From Tamlana sp. I1 (lineage in GTDB: Bacteria > Bacteroidota > Bacteroidia > Flavobacteriales > Flavobacteriaceae): a stretch of DNA of 64,000 bases. The translations under genes were made by a program, and so were the position numbers. The first letter of the stretch is position 1, and every line of letters starts with the position of its first letter. The DNA is taken from the NCBI RefSeq assembly GCF_015355625.1, contig NZ_JACLAF010000009.1:1-64000 (forward strand), read 5' to 3'. Of the stretch, positions 34,503-42,319 are shown piece by piece. Under the pieces are notes generated by a model that searched no databases, was not told the DNA's origin, and worked only from the letters and a program-made list of their open reading frames with translations.

Positions 34503-34836
34503 AAGTAGATTGCCTTATCGCTGTTCATGTAAATGAATGGAGGAAAGTCCGAACACCATAGTGCAACATAGTGGCTAATAACCACCAGTCGTGAGATTAG
34601 GAAAAGTGCAACAGAAAGTATGTACAGGTCATGCTGTAGTGAAACCAGGTAAACTCTATGTGGTGCAATGCCATGTAAACTAGCGCTTGAAGGCGGCACG
34701 TTTGATGCTAGAGGGTAGGCAGCTAAAGTGTATTGGTAACAATGCACGCAGATAAATGATAAGGTATTCCCGTTCTTTTTCAGGAGATCCTGAAACGAGT
34801 TCAGGAAGAACAGAATTCGGATTATAGATTTACTTA
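34503..34836 (+). ncRNA. rnpB: RNase P RNA, bacterial type A
   Basis: The RNA is the catalytic subunit that cleaves tRNA 5' leaders. Conserved segments are in the correct order: AGTAGATTGCC at the 5' end, GAGGAAAGTCCGAACACCA (CR-I), ACAGAAAGTA, AGTGAAACCAGGTAAACTC, the GATAAATGATAAGG region and ACAGAATTCGGATTATAGA near the 3' end. The 5' AAGTA pairs with the 3' TACTT at the terminus. The length of about 335 bases fits Bacteroidota. It is preceded by a TATTTTTG element and followed by a strong terminator. Confidence 0.95.
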
Positions 34837-34845
34837 AGCATCAAT

Positions 34846-34879
34846 AAACCCTTCTTTAATTAAGTTTAAAGAAGGGTTT
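34846..34879 (+). terminator. terminator of rnpB
   Basis: AAACCCTTCTTTAA and TTTAAAGAAGGGTTT form a 14-bp stem with a short loop, about ten bases after the 3' end of the RNase P RNA. Confidence 0.75.
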
Positions 34880-35097
34880 ATCATTTAATAACTAGTGACT
34901 AACCTAATAATTATTTCGTATAAATGGGCATTATATTGTGATTAATGCATGTATGTAAACAACTGAAATACCAAAAATAGATATGAAAAGTAACACCTGA
35001 AATGACTCAAGAGTTAGGTGTTTAAAATGATAGAATTTAGGACTATCTTAAGGAAGAATACTAAGGTACTGAAAAAAAGCAGATTAGTATACAAAAA

Positions 35098-35637
35098 CTA
35101 TTCAATTTCGAAAAAACTGAACATATTACCGCCGTAACTTTTAGAATATGCGTAATTATTTACATTTGATAGGTCGGTGTGTTTGGAATGCTCTACGATA
35201 AGTATACCGCCTTCTAGTAAAAGGTTGTTTTTGAAAATTAAATCTGGAATTTTCGTGAATTGTTCTACAGTGAAATCGTAAGGTGGATCTGCAAAAATAA
35301 GATTAGCCTGTAGTGATGTAGATTCTAAAAACTTAAAAACATCACTTTTAATGGTTTGAATGGGCATATCGAATTCTTCGGCCGTTTTGTTTATAAATTT
35401 AATACAGCCAAAATCCTGATCGACGCAGGTAATGTCTTCGGTGCCTCGTGAAGCAAATTCGTAACTGATATTTCCTGTACCAGCAAACAAATCGATAACC
35501 GAAATATCATCGAAATAATATAAGTTATTTATAATGTTGAATAAGGATTCCTTAGCCATATCTGTGGTTGGACGCACAGGTAGGTTTTTTGGTGCAATAA
35601 TTTTTCTGCTCTTGTATAATCCTGATATTATGCGCAT
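35098..35637 (-). CDS. rsmD: 16S rRNA (guanine966-N2)-methyltransferase RsmD
   Basis: The 179-residue Rossmann-fold methyltransferase begins MRIISGLYKSRKI and has PTTDMAKESLFNII, the SAM-binding VIDLFAGTGNISYEF and the catalytic NPPY-like ADPPYDF. It modifies G966 of 16S rRNA in the 30S subunit. Its ATG overlaps the last base of the DUF3822 gene upstream, a pairing common in Bacteroidota, so the two are translated from one message. Confidence 0.93.
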   Translation of the reverse strand: MRIISGLYKSRKIIAPKNLPVRPTTDMAKESLFNIINNLYYFDDISVIDLFAGTGNISYEFASRGTEDITCVDQDFGCIKFINKTAEEFDMPIQTIKSDVFKFLESTSLQANLIFADPPYDFTVEQFTKIPDLIFKNNLLLEGGILIVEHSKHTDLSNVNNYAYSKSYGGNMFSFFEIE

Positions 35638-36455
35638 TATAAATTGTTTATTAAAGTAAAGTTTGAATGGTTGGTTTTAGGCTTGCTTTCAAATTTAAAA
35701 GCATCTTGTCGGCTACCAAAAGTAATGTTTCGAATATATTTATAAGCGATTTCATATAAGTCGTCACCTTTAATAATATCGCCTAAAAACACTAAGTTAA
35801 GAGTTTCAGGGTTTAAATTCAGTTGTTCGGCAGTAAATAATATGTAATAAATAAAGTCTTCTTTGGTGTGGTATGTGAAGGTGTTATATAATTTTAATTT
35901 GGAATTTTCAGTAACAACAATTTCAAAATGATCTTGACTTACATTGATATAAACCTTATTGGTTTCACTGTTTTTTTCAATACGTAAAATGTGTTCAATT
36001 AAAACGGTAGAAACATGTTTAAAAGTAAAGGCACCAAACTTATCGTAAATAAAATTATTAATGTTTATGTAGGGCACGTAAACATTTACACTTTCGTTTG
36101 TAAAAATGGTATCGAAAGTAATATAATCGGACTTTAATATTTTGGTATTGAATTTTAAATAGTCGGCTAGACAATCTTCATTAAAAAAAGCCTGAGGAAC
36201 GAGTGTAGATAACTCGTTATCGTGAATAACAGATACTTTAGTGAAATCTTTCGATAATTCCTTTTTAGTATCGAAAAGCGCCTTTAAACGGTCTAATAAC
36301 TGTAAAGGATTTAGTTTTTTTTCGAAGGTAATAGCGTGTAAATGTATAACCGAATTAAAATTACGATTTAGTACACAAAAAGAAAGTCCACTCAAACTTA
36401 GTTGAATGGACAATTCTAGATTTTGTAGTTTGTTTAAACTATTCGTTTGCGCCAT
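35637..36455 (-). CDS. DUF3822 family protein
   Basis: This conserved Bacteroidota protein of about 272 residues is placed from ATG 36,455; the earlier ATG at 36,491 would overlap the upstream gene by over 50 bases. Features: NLELSIQLSLSGLSFCVL near the start and FTFKHVSTVLIEHIL plus FEIVVTENSKLKLYNTF in the centre, an actin-like (ASKHA) pattern without clear catalytic residues. Function unknown. It always seems linked to rsmD in this phylum, as here, and sits between that gene and an inner-membrane protein gene in one operon. Confidence 0.82.
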   Translation of the reverse strand: MAQTNSLNKLQNLELSIQLSLSGLSFCVLNRNFNSVIHLHAITFEKKLNPLQLLDRLKALFDTKKELSKDFTKVSVIHDNELSTLVPQAFFNEDCLADYLKFNTKILKSDYITFDTIFTNESVNVYVPYININNFIYDKFGAFTFKHVSTVLIEHILRIEKNSETNKVYINVSQDHFEIVVTENSKLKLYNTFTYHTKEDFIYYILFTAEQLNLNPETLNLVFLGDIIKGDDLYEIAYKYIRNITFGSRQDAFKFESKPKTNHSNFTLINNL

Positions 36456-37176
36456 ATGTTTTTGGCCAGTTTCCGTTTGTTTTAACTTCATCCATAGAAC
36501 CTACTTTTAAAGCGTCTCCATTAACACCATCAACAGAAACTACTTGGTTTTCTTGAACAAGTAAATCATTGTCTTGGTCGAATAAAATAACGTTCTTTTT
36601 AACAGAAGATTCGAAAACAGGAATTTGAATTTTATTTTGCTCGATGAAACCTGCTTTTAATTCAAATTTTGAACCAGGTTTTCCAACAGGAACATTCATC
36701 ATTGTTTTGTATCTGTTAGACGATTTAAATAATGAGTCTTTTACAGGAACAAATCCTAAAGTATCAATTACATAAATGTCTTTAAAAGTATCTACACCAT
36801 ATAATTTAGATTGCTCTACATCTAAAATAGTAGAATCTCTTCGTTGTGTAATGGTGTATTTAGCGGTGTCGATAAATTGGATTAATTTATCAAAGTTATC
36901 TGTAAATTTTCCTGTAACTTGTCTGTGTGCAAGTTCTGCATCTCTAATATCTTTTAAGCTTTCAATTACTTGAACATAACGCTTGTTTTTTACTTTGTTA
37001 AATTTAATTGGCTCATATACAGAATTGTAAGTTTGGTAGCCGAAGAATCCTATAGCGATCCACAATAAAATTGTTAAAAAAGGTTTAAGTTTAGAAGAAT
37101 TAGATTTGTCAACCAACTTAATCAAGCCAACTGCAACTAGTATCACAGCGACTGTGATAAGAATAAATTTCAACAT
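36439..37176 (-). CDS. inner-membrane-anchored hypothetical protein upstream of DUF3822
   Basis: I place the start at ATG 37,176, where a membrane segment begins at once (LKFILITVAVILVAVGLIKLV), followed by a second hydrophobic helix (FLTILLWIAIGFFGYQTY). The frame extends upstream to 37,251 but adds only a basic non-conserved stretch. The large periplasmic or cytosolic part (about 190 residues) has the pattern RDAELAHRQVTGKFTDNFDKLIQFIDT, which is reminiscent of pilin-like or G-domain envelope proteins. No family is firmly recognised. It overlaps the DUF3822 gene by 17 bases, so the two are coupled. Confidence 0.72.
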   Translation of the reverse strand: MLKFILITVAVILVAVGLIKLVDKSNSSKLKPFLTILLWIAIGFFGYQTYNSVYEPIKFNKVKNKRYVQVIESLKDIRDAELAHRQVTGKFTDNFDKLIQFIDTAKYTITQRRDSTILDVEQSKLYGVDTFKDIYVIDTLGFVPVKDSLFKSSNRYKTMMNVPVGKPGSKFELKAGFIEQNKIQIPVFESSVKKNVILFDQDNDLLVQENQVVSVDGVNGDALKVGSMDEVKTNGNWPKTYGANE

Positions 37177-37270
37177 AGTGTGTTCTTTAATTAAAAGTTT
37201 ATTTAATTGTAGATTAGCAAATCTACAATTTTTTTTTAACCGTAAAAACAAAGAGAGTAAAAATCATTTC

Positions 37271-37278
37271 TATCTTTG
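37271..37278 (+). promoter_or_regulatory. -7 promoter element for the helicase gene
   Basis: TATCTTTG matches TAnnTTTG, about 30 bases before ATG 37,308. Confidence 0.45.
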
Positions 37279-37307
37279 AAAAAATAATTCCCTACAAGCG
37301 CCCTTAC

Positions 37308-38732
37308 ATGAATGCTTCCCAATTTTATCTCCTTATAAAACAGCAGTTTCCATTTACACCAACCCTTAAACAAAATATTGTATTACAGCAATTATCCGAA
37401 TTTATTTTAAGTCCGTCGCCAAATTTGCTCTATTTGCTAAAAGGCTATGCCGGAACGGGAAAAACAACTATTGTAGGTTCTATTGTAACAAACTTGTGGA
37501 AAGCCAAGAAAAGCGCTGTATTACTAGCGCCAACGGGTAGAGCAGCGAAGGTTATTTCTAATTATTCAGGCAAAGAAGCCTTCACCATTCATAAAAAAAT
37601 ATATTTTCCAAAAAAAGAAAAGGGTGGTGGCGTAAAATTTGTTTTACAACCAAATAAGCATAAAAACACCATTTTTATTGTTGATGAAGCATCTATGATT
37701 CCAGATACGCCTGCAGAGTCTAAATTCTCTGAGATGGGTTCTTTATTAGACGATTTAATGCAATACGTGTATTCTGGTCACCAATGTAAACTCCTTTTAA
37801 TAGGAGATACAGCGCAATTACCGCCTGTAAAATTGGATATTAGTCCAGCTTTAGATGAAAATACGCTAAGTCTTAACTATAATAAGGAAGTGACTCGAAT
37901 GGAATTGGATGAAGTGGTGCGACAAGATCAAGATTCTGGAATATTAGCCAATGCCACTGTACTGCGTGAAACGCTATCTAGTTCTTTTTTCGATGCTTTT
38001 AAATTTGATTTAGCACCATATAAAGACATTGTTCGTTTGGTTGATGGTTACGAGATTATGGATGCTATAAACGATTCGTATAGTGCATTAGGTAACGAAG
38101 AAACCGCTATTATTGTTCGTAGTAATAAGCGTGCTAATTTGTATAATCAGCAAATTAGAAGTCGTATTTTGTTTAATGAAAATGAATTGTCTGCTGGCGA
38201 TTATTTGATGGTCGTTAAGAATAATTATTTTTGGGTAAAACCAACCACAGAAGCTGGATTTATTGCTAATGGCGACATTATAGAAGTTTTAGAAATCTTT
38301 AGATTGGAAGAACTTTACGGATTTCGTTTTGCAGAAGTTAAAGTTAGAATGGTTGATTATCCTAAAATGACACCTTTTGAAACCGTTCTACTTCTAGATA
38401 CTATTGATGCTGAAACCCCTTCATTAACTTATGAAGATTCAAACAGACTATATCAAGAAGTGATGAAGGATTTCGAAACAGAAACCAGCAAGTATAAAAA
38501 GTTTTTAAAAGTAAAAGGCAACAAACATTTTAATGCTTTACAGGTTAAATTTTCTTATGCTATAACCTGTCATAAATCCCAAGGTGGCCAATGGGATACT
38601 GTTTTTGTAGAGCAGCCTTATTTACCAAATGGTATTGACAAAGATTATTTAAGATGGCTTTATACCGCGGTAACAAGAGCCAAAGAAAAATTATATCTTA
38701 TTGGTTTTAAAGATGAATTTTTCGAGGAATAA
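37308..38732 (+). CDS. RecD/Dda-like ATP-dependent DNA helicase
   Basis: The 474-residue SF1B helicase has Walker A GYAGTGKTT (about 45-53), LLAPTGRAAKVI (motif Ia), the DEASM Walker B in TIFIVDEASMI, motif III LLIGDTAQLPPV, motif V/VI regions AITCHKSQGGQWD and LYTAVTRAKEKLYLI. It lacks the N-terminal domain of RecD and is a stand-alone helicase of the Dda/RecD2-like family found in flavobacteria. It is transcribed alone, divergent from the DUF3822 operon. Confidence 0.9.
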   Translation: MNASQFYLLIKQQFPFTPTLKQNIVLQQLSEFILSPSPNLLYLLKGYAGTGKTTIVGSIVTNLWKAKKSAVLLAPTGRAAKVISNYSGKEAFTIHKKIYFPKKEKGGGVKFVLQPNKHKNTIFIVDEASMIPDTPAESKFSEMGSLLDDLMQYVYSGHQCKLLLIGDTAQLPPVKLDISPALDENTLSLNYNKEVTRMELDEVVRQDQDSGILANATVLRETLSSSFFDAFKFDLAPYKDIVRLVDGYEIMDAINDSYSALGNEETAIIVRSNKRANLYNQQIRSRILFNENELSAGDYLMVVKNNYFWVKPTTEAGFIANGDIIEVLEIFRLEELYGFRFAEVKVRMVDYPKMTPFETVLLLDTIDAETPSLTYEDSNRLYQEVMKDFETETSKYKKFLKVKGNKHFNALQVKFSYAITCHKSQGGQWDTVFVEQPYLPNGIDKDYLRWLYTAVTRAKEKLYLIGFKDEFFEE

Positions 38733-38784
38733 CTTCTACATCAGAATTAAATGAGCGAAAGCTTAAAAAAGCATAAAAATTAAG

Positions 38785-38792
38785 TATTTTTG
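38785..38792 (+). promoter_or_regulatory. -7 promoter element for kdsB
   Basis: TATTTTTG fits TAnnTTTG, 42 bases before the GTG start of kdsB. Confidence 0.45.
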
Positions 38793-38834
38793 AATTTAAA
38801 TAGGATTTCAAAATAACACTATAAATTTAAACGT

Positions 38835-39560
38835 GTGAAAATAATTTCAATGATTCCGGCGCGTTATGCGGCATCACGTTTCCCAGGAAAACTTATGCAA
38901 GATCTTGGGGGCAAAACAGTAATTCTGCGTACTTACGAAGCTACTGTAGCTACCAATTTGTTTGATGATGTTATTGTGGTTACCGATAGCACAATTATTT
39001 ACAATGAAATTGTAGATAACGGCGGAAAAGCCATGATGAGCAAAAAAGAACACGATTGTGGTAGCGACAGAATTGCCGAAGCCGTAGAATTTATGGATGT
39101 CGATATTGTTATTAATGTTCAAGGCGACGAGCCTTTTACCGATAAAGAATCTTTGAAAAAACTTATTGAGGTTTTTAAAGATGATGCAGATAAAAGCATC
39201 GATTTGGCTTCTTTAATGGTACATATTACTAATGAAGAAGAAATTAACAACCCTAATACTGTAAAGGTAATTGTTGATAATTTCAATTTTGCACTTTATT
39301 TTTCTAGAAGTCCGATTCCTTATTTAAGAGATAAAAATTCTGGAGCTAAACACTTTAAACATAAAGGCGTTTATGCTTTTAGAAAAGAGGCTATTTTAGA
39401 TTTTTACAAACTACCTATGTTGCCTCTAGAAGCTTCTGAAAAGATTGAATGCATTCGCTATTTAGAGTACGGAAAGCGTATTAAAATGGTTGAAACCGAT
39501 GTTGAAGGTGTAGAAATTGATACGCCTGAAGATTTAGAACGCGCTAAAAAAATATGGTAG
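38835..39560 (+). CDS. kdsB: 3-deoxy-manno-octulosonate cytidylyltransferase
   Basis: The 241-residue enzyme activates Kdo (or 8-amino-Kdo) with CTP for lipid A core synthesis. Motifs: [16 protein letters not shown] at the N-terminus, [15 protein letters not shown], and NVQGDEPF. The start is GTG at 38,835, giving the usual length; the first ATG would remove the leading strand. The downstream HAD gene overlaps it by seven bases. With kdnB two genes on, the substrate may be 8-amino-Kdo. Confidence 0.94.
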   Translation: MKIISMIPARYAASRFPGKLMQDLGGKTVILRTYEATVATNLFDDVIVVTDSTIIYNEIVDNGGKAMMSKKEHDCGSDRIAEAVEFMDVDIVINVQGDEPFTDKESLKKLIEVFKDDADKSIDLASLMVHITNEEEINNPNTVKVIVDNFNFALYFSRSPIPYLRDKNSGAKHFKHKGVYAFRKEAILDFYKLPMLPLEASEKIECIRYLEYGKRIKMVETDVEGVEIDTPEDLERAKKIW

Positions 39561-40255
39561 ATTATAAAGACATTAAAGTAATAGGTTTTGATGCCGATGA
39601 TACTTTATGGGTTAACGAAACCTATTTTCGCGAAGCCGAATTGGAGTTTTCAAAACTGTTGTCTAAATACGAAACCCCTAATAAAATTGACCAAGAGCTT
39701 TTTAAAATGGAAATTGGCAATTTACCTTTATACGGTTATGGCGTAAAGGCTTTTGCTTTATCTATGGTTGAATGTGCGTTGGAATTATCTAATAAAAATG
39801 TGTCACCAAAAACTATCGAAGCTATTTTAAATATAGCCAAAGACATGCTTAACAAACCTGTTGAGTTATTAGATGGTGTTGAAGATGTTTTAAAAGCTTT
39901 ATCAACTAAATACCGCTTAATTCTTGCTACAAAAGGCGATTTATTGGATCAAGAACGAAAATTGGAGAAATCTGGTTTAACGCCATATTTTCATCATATA
40001 GAAGTTTTAAGTGATAAAAAGGAGTCTAACTACACTAAATTATTAAAACATTTAGATGTAAAACCTTCCGAGTTTTTAATGATTGGAAATTCGTTAAAAT
40101 CGGATGTATTACCCTTGGTTAACATCAATGCCAAAGCCATACATGTGCCATTTCATACCACATGGGCTCACGAAGAGGTAGATGAAAAAGAAACGAATGG
40201 CAAAAGTTATAAAACCATAGGGTCGTTAATTGAAATTTTAAACATTTTAAAGTAG
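39554..40255 (+). CDS. HAD-family hydrolase
   Basis: The 233-residue HAD phosphatase has motif [10 protein letters not shown] (nucleophile DxDxT), motif [10 protein letters not shown], the conserved Lys region SDKKESNY and motif [15 protein letters not shown] helical cap follows motif I. It overlaps kdsB by seven bases, so it is translated with it. Substrate is unknown; the operon suggests a sugar phosphate or nucleotide, but the sequence is not KdsC, which is shorter and capless. Confidence 0.85.
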   Translation: MVDYKDIKVIGFDADDTLWVNETYFREAELEFSKLLSKYETPNKIDQELFKMEIGNLPLYGYGVKAFALSMVECALELSNKNVSPKTIEAILNIAKDMLNKPVELLDGVEDVLKALSTKYRLILATKGDLLDQERKLEKSGLTPYFHHIEVLSDKKESNYTKLLKHLDVKPSEFLMIGNSLKSDVLPLVNINAKAIHVPFHTTWAHEEVDEKETNGKSYKTIGSLIEILNILK

Positions 40256-40410
40256 CCCCTAGTTTTGGTTACTAAAACAAATTTTAAGTTAAAATACTAA
40301 CAAATAGCTTTATAAGTATATACGTTAAAGTGTTTTTTACTGAAAGTGTTTTCTGGTAAATAAGAGCCATATTTAGGTAATAAATGAAGCTTTAAAATTT
40401 AAAATAATAG

Positions 40411-40418
40411 TATTTTTG
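40411..40418 (+). promoter_or_regulatory. -7 promoter element for kdnB
   Basis: TATTTTTG matches TAnnTTTG, 25 bases before ATG 40,444, suggesting a separate transcript start for kdnB. Confidence 0.45.
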
Positions 40419-40443
40419 ATAATTCTAAAAAGAAATGTGTTAA

Positions 40444-41532
40444 ATGAGTTATAAGAACTTTCCAATGGTGCCAAGAGTAATTTTTGGCAGAGGTAGTTTT
40501 AATCAATTAAATGAAGTTTTAGCCCCAAAACGCTTAGGTCTTAATGCACCTTTTATTTTTTTGGTAGACGATGTTTTCAAAAATAATCCATGGTTAACAT
40601 CTAGAATTTCATTGTATTATGATGATAGAATTATATTCATTTCATCTAAAGAAGAACCTAAAACTTCGCAGGTTGATGCCTTGGTTGAAGAAATCATTTT
40701 AAACACAAAAGAACGTCCGTCTGGTATTATTGGTATTGGAGGAGGAACTTTGTTGGATTTAGCAAAAGCAGTAGCCATCATGCTTACCAATGAAGGTGAA
40801 GCTAAAGATTATCAAGGTTGGGATTTGGTTAAAAACCCAGCGATTTATCATGTTGGGATTCCTACCATTTCTGGAACAGGAGCAGAAGTTTCTAGAACAA
40901 CGGTATTAACGGGCCCCGATAAAAAACTTGGCATAAACTCAGATTTTACACCTTTCGATCAAGTTATATTAGATTCCGAATTAACCAAAGATGTGCCAAA
41001 AGAGCAGTGGTTTTACACAGGCATGGATTGTTATATTCATTGCGTAGAATCTTTAAAAGGCTCTTATCTTAATGCGTTTAGTCAGAGTTATGGTGAAAAG
41101 TCTTTTGATTTATGCAAAGAAATATTCTTAGAACACAGTAATCCTATAACAGATACTGAAGCTCAAGAAAAACTAATGATGGCATCGTGGCACGGCGGTA
41201 TGAGTATTGCTTACTCTCAAGTTGGTGTAGCTCACGCCATGAGTTACGGTTTATCCTATTTATTAGGAACAAAACACGGTATAGGAAACTGTATTGTTTT
41301 CGATCAATTAGAAGATTATTATCCAGAAGGCGTAGCATTGTTTAAACAAATGAAAGCGCAGCATGGTATTGAATTGCCACAAGGTATTTGTGCACATTTA
41401 AATGATGAAGAATTTGATATTATGATTGATGTCTCTTTAGGCCTTGAACCACTTTGGGAGAATGCCATTGGTAAAAATTGGAAAAAAGTAATTACAAGAG
41501 CTAAATTAAAGGAACTTTATCAAAAAATGTAA
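40444..41532 (+). CDS. kdnB: 3-deoxy-D-manno-octulosonate 8-oxidase (KdnB-like)
   Basis: The 362-residue iron-containing alcohol dehydrogenase-fold protein has the dinucleotide-binding GIGGGTLLDLAKA and the metal-binding set: D and H in YTGMDCYIHCVES, H in VGVAHAMSYG and H in TKHGIGN. The start (KNFPMVPRVIFGRGSFNQL) and the YQGWDL and PTISGTGAEVSRT segments match what I recall of Shewanella KdnB, which oxidises C8 of Kdo so that KdnA can aminate it. kdsB lies just upstream. kdnA is not in this window. The generic alternative is another Fe-ADH, but the context favours KdnB. Confidence 0.82.
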   Translation: MSYKNFPMVPRVIFGRGSFNQLNEVLAPKRLGLNAPFIFLVDDVFKNNPWLTSRISLYYDDRIIFISSKEEPKTSQVDALVEEIILNTKERPSGIIGIGGGTLLDLAKAVAIMLTNEGEAKDYQGWDLVKNPAIYHVGIPTISGTGAEVSRTTVLTGPDKKLGINSDFTPFDQVILDSELTKDVPKEQWFYTGMDCYIHCVESLKGSYLNAFSQSYGEKSFDLCKEIFLEHSNPITDTEAQEKLMMASWHGGMSIAYSQVGVAHAMSYGLSYLLGTKHGIGNCIVFDQLEDYYPEGVALFKQMKAQHGIELPQGICAHLNDEEFDIMIDVSLGLEPLWENAIGKNWKKVITRAKLKELYQKM

Positions 41533-41533
41533 T

Positions 41534-42082
41534 ATGCAGTGGTTGGCTAAGCTAATTTATTTTAAAATATTAGGTTGGCGAATTGTTGGCAATACAACCT
41601 TTTCACGGGATACCGTTAAAAAAGCGATTATTATAGCTGCACCACACACCAGTTGGCACGATTTCTATATAGGCGTTTTGCTTCGAGCTGTTGTAAATAT
41701 GAAGAGCAATTTTATTGGAAAAAAAGAATTGTTTGTCTTTCCTATAGGATGGTTTTTAAAGGCTATTGGTGGCCGACCAATAAACCGTCAGGAAAACGAA
41801 AATAAGGTAGATGCTATTGCTAAATTATTTGATAATGAAGAAGAATTTAGAATTGCTTTAGCTCCTGAAGGTACAAGAAAAAAAGTAGAAAACTGGCGGA
41901 CAGGTTTTTACTACATAGCGAAAAAAGCCAATGTGCCCATTATCATGTTTACTTTAGATTTTGAAAATAAACAAAACAAAATTTCAGAACCTTTTTATCC
42001 AACCGATAATATTGAAGAAGATTTTAAAGTATTTTATCGGTTTTTTGATAACGTTAAGGGGAAAATTCCTGAGTATTCTTGA
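41534..42082 (+). CDS. PlsC-type acyltransferase
   Basis: The 182-residue protein starts one base after kdnB and has the acyltransferase signature HTSWHD (HX4D) near residue 38 and the second block APEGTRKK near residue 117. It is short compared with PlsC and resembles the 1-acyl-glycerol-3-phosphate acyltransferase-related group in which glycolipid or lipid A acylation has been proposed. Being translated with kdnB it may act on the LPS lipid. The C-terminus is hydrophilic and there is no clear membrane helix other than the N-terminal amphipathic segment. Confidence 0.8.
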   Translation: MQWLAKLIYFKILGWRIVGNTTFSRDTVKKAIIIAAPHTSWHDFYIGVLLRAVVNMKSNFIGKKELFVFPIGWFLKAIGGRPINRQENENKVDAIAKLFDNEEEFRIALAPEGTRKKVENWRTGFYYIAKKANVPIIMFTLDFENKQNKISEPFYPTDNIEEDFKVFYRFFDNVKGKIPEYS

Positions 42083-42174
42083 TTTTGGTATAAAAAATGC
42101 TTAACTTTAAATAAGCACATGAAACATAAAGTAAACAATTCGTTGTTCCTAAAAAGAAACATGTCCGGCTTAAC

Positions 42175-42213
42175 AAAAAGCTATTTCAAACGCTGAAGTG
42201 GCTTTTTTTTATT
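42175..42213 (+). terminator. terminator of the kdnB-acyltransferase unit
   Basis: AAAAAGC-TATTTCA and TGAAGTG-GCTTTTTTTT pair with a few G-U contacts and a five-base loop, ending in a run of eight T. Confidence 0.65.
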
Positions 42214-42271
42214 TCAAATATTTCTCCTTAGATCAAAACGGTATAAGTTTAAGAACCTCGTTAACGTAAAA

Positions 42272-42297
42272 AAGCCATACTCAGAAGAGTATGGCTT
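42272..42297 (-). terminator. terminator of the metalloprotease gene
   Basis: AAGCCATACTC and GAGTATGGCTT form a perfect 11-bp stem with a four-base loop; on the minus strand it is followed by TTTTT. Confidence 0.75.
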
Positions 42298-42319
42298 GAA
42301 ATTTTAATAAAAAAACAAA

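Noticed and set aside
34466-34747. 93-residue minus-strand ORF
   Set aside because: It is antisense to the RNase P RNA, whose conserved segments explain the sequence.
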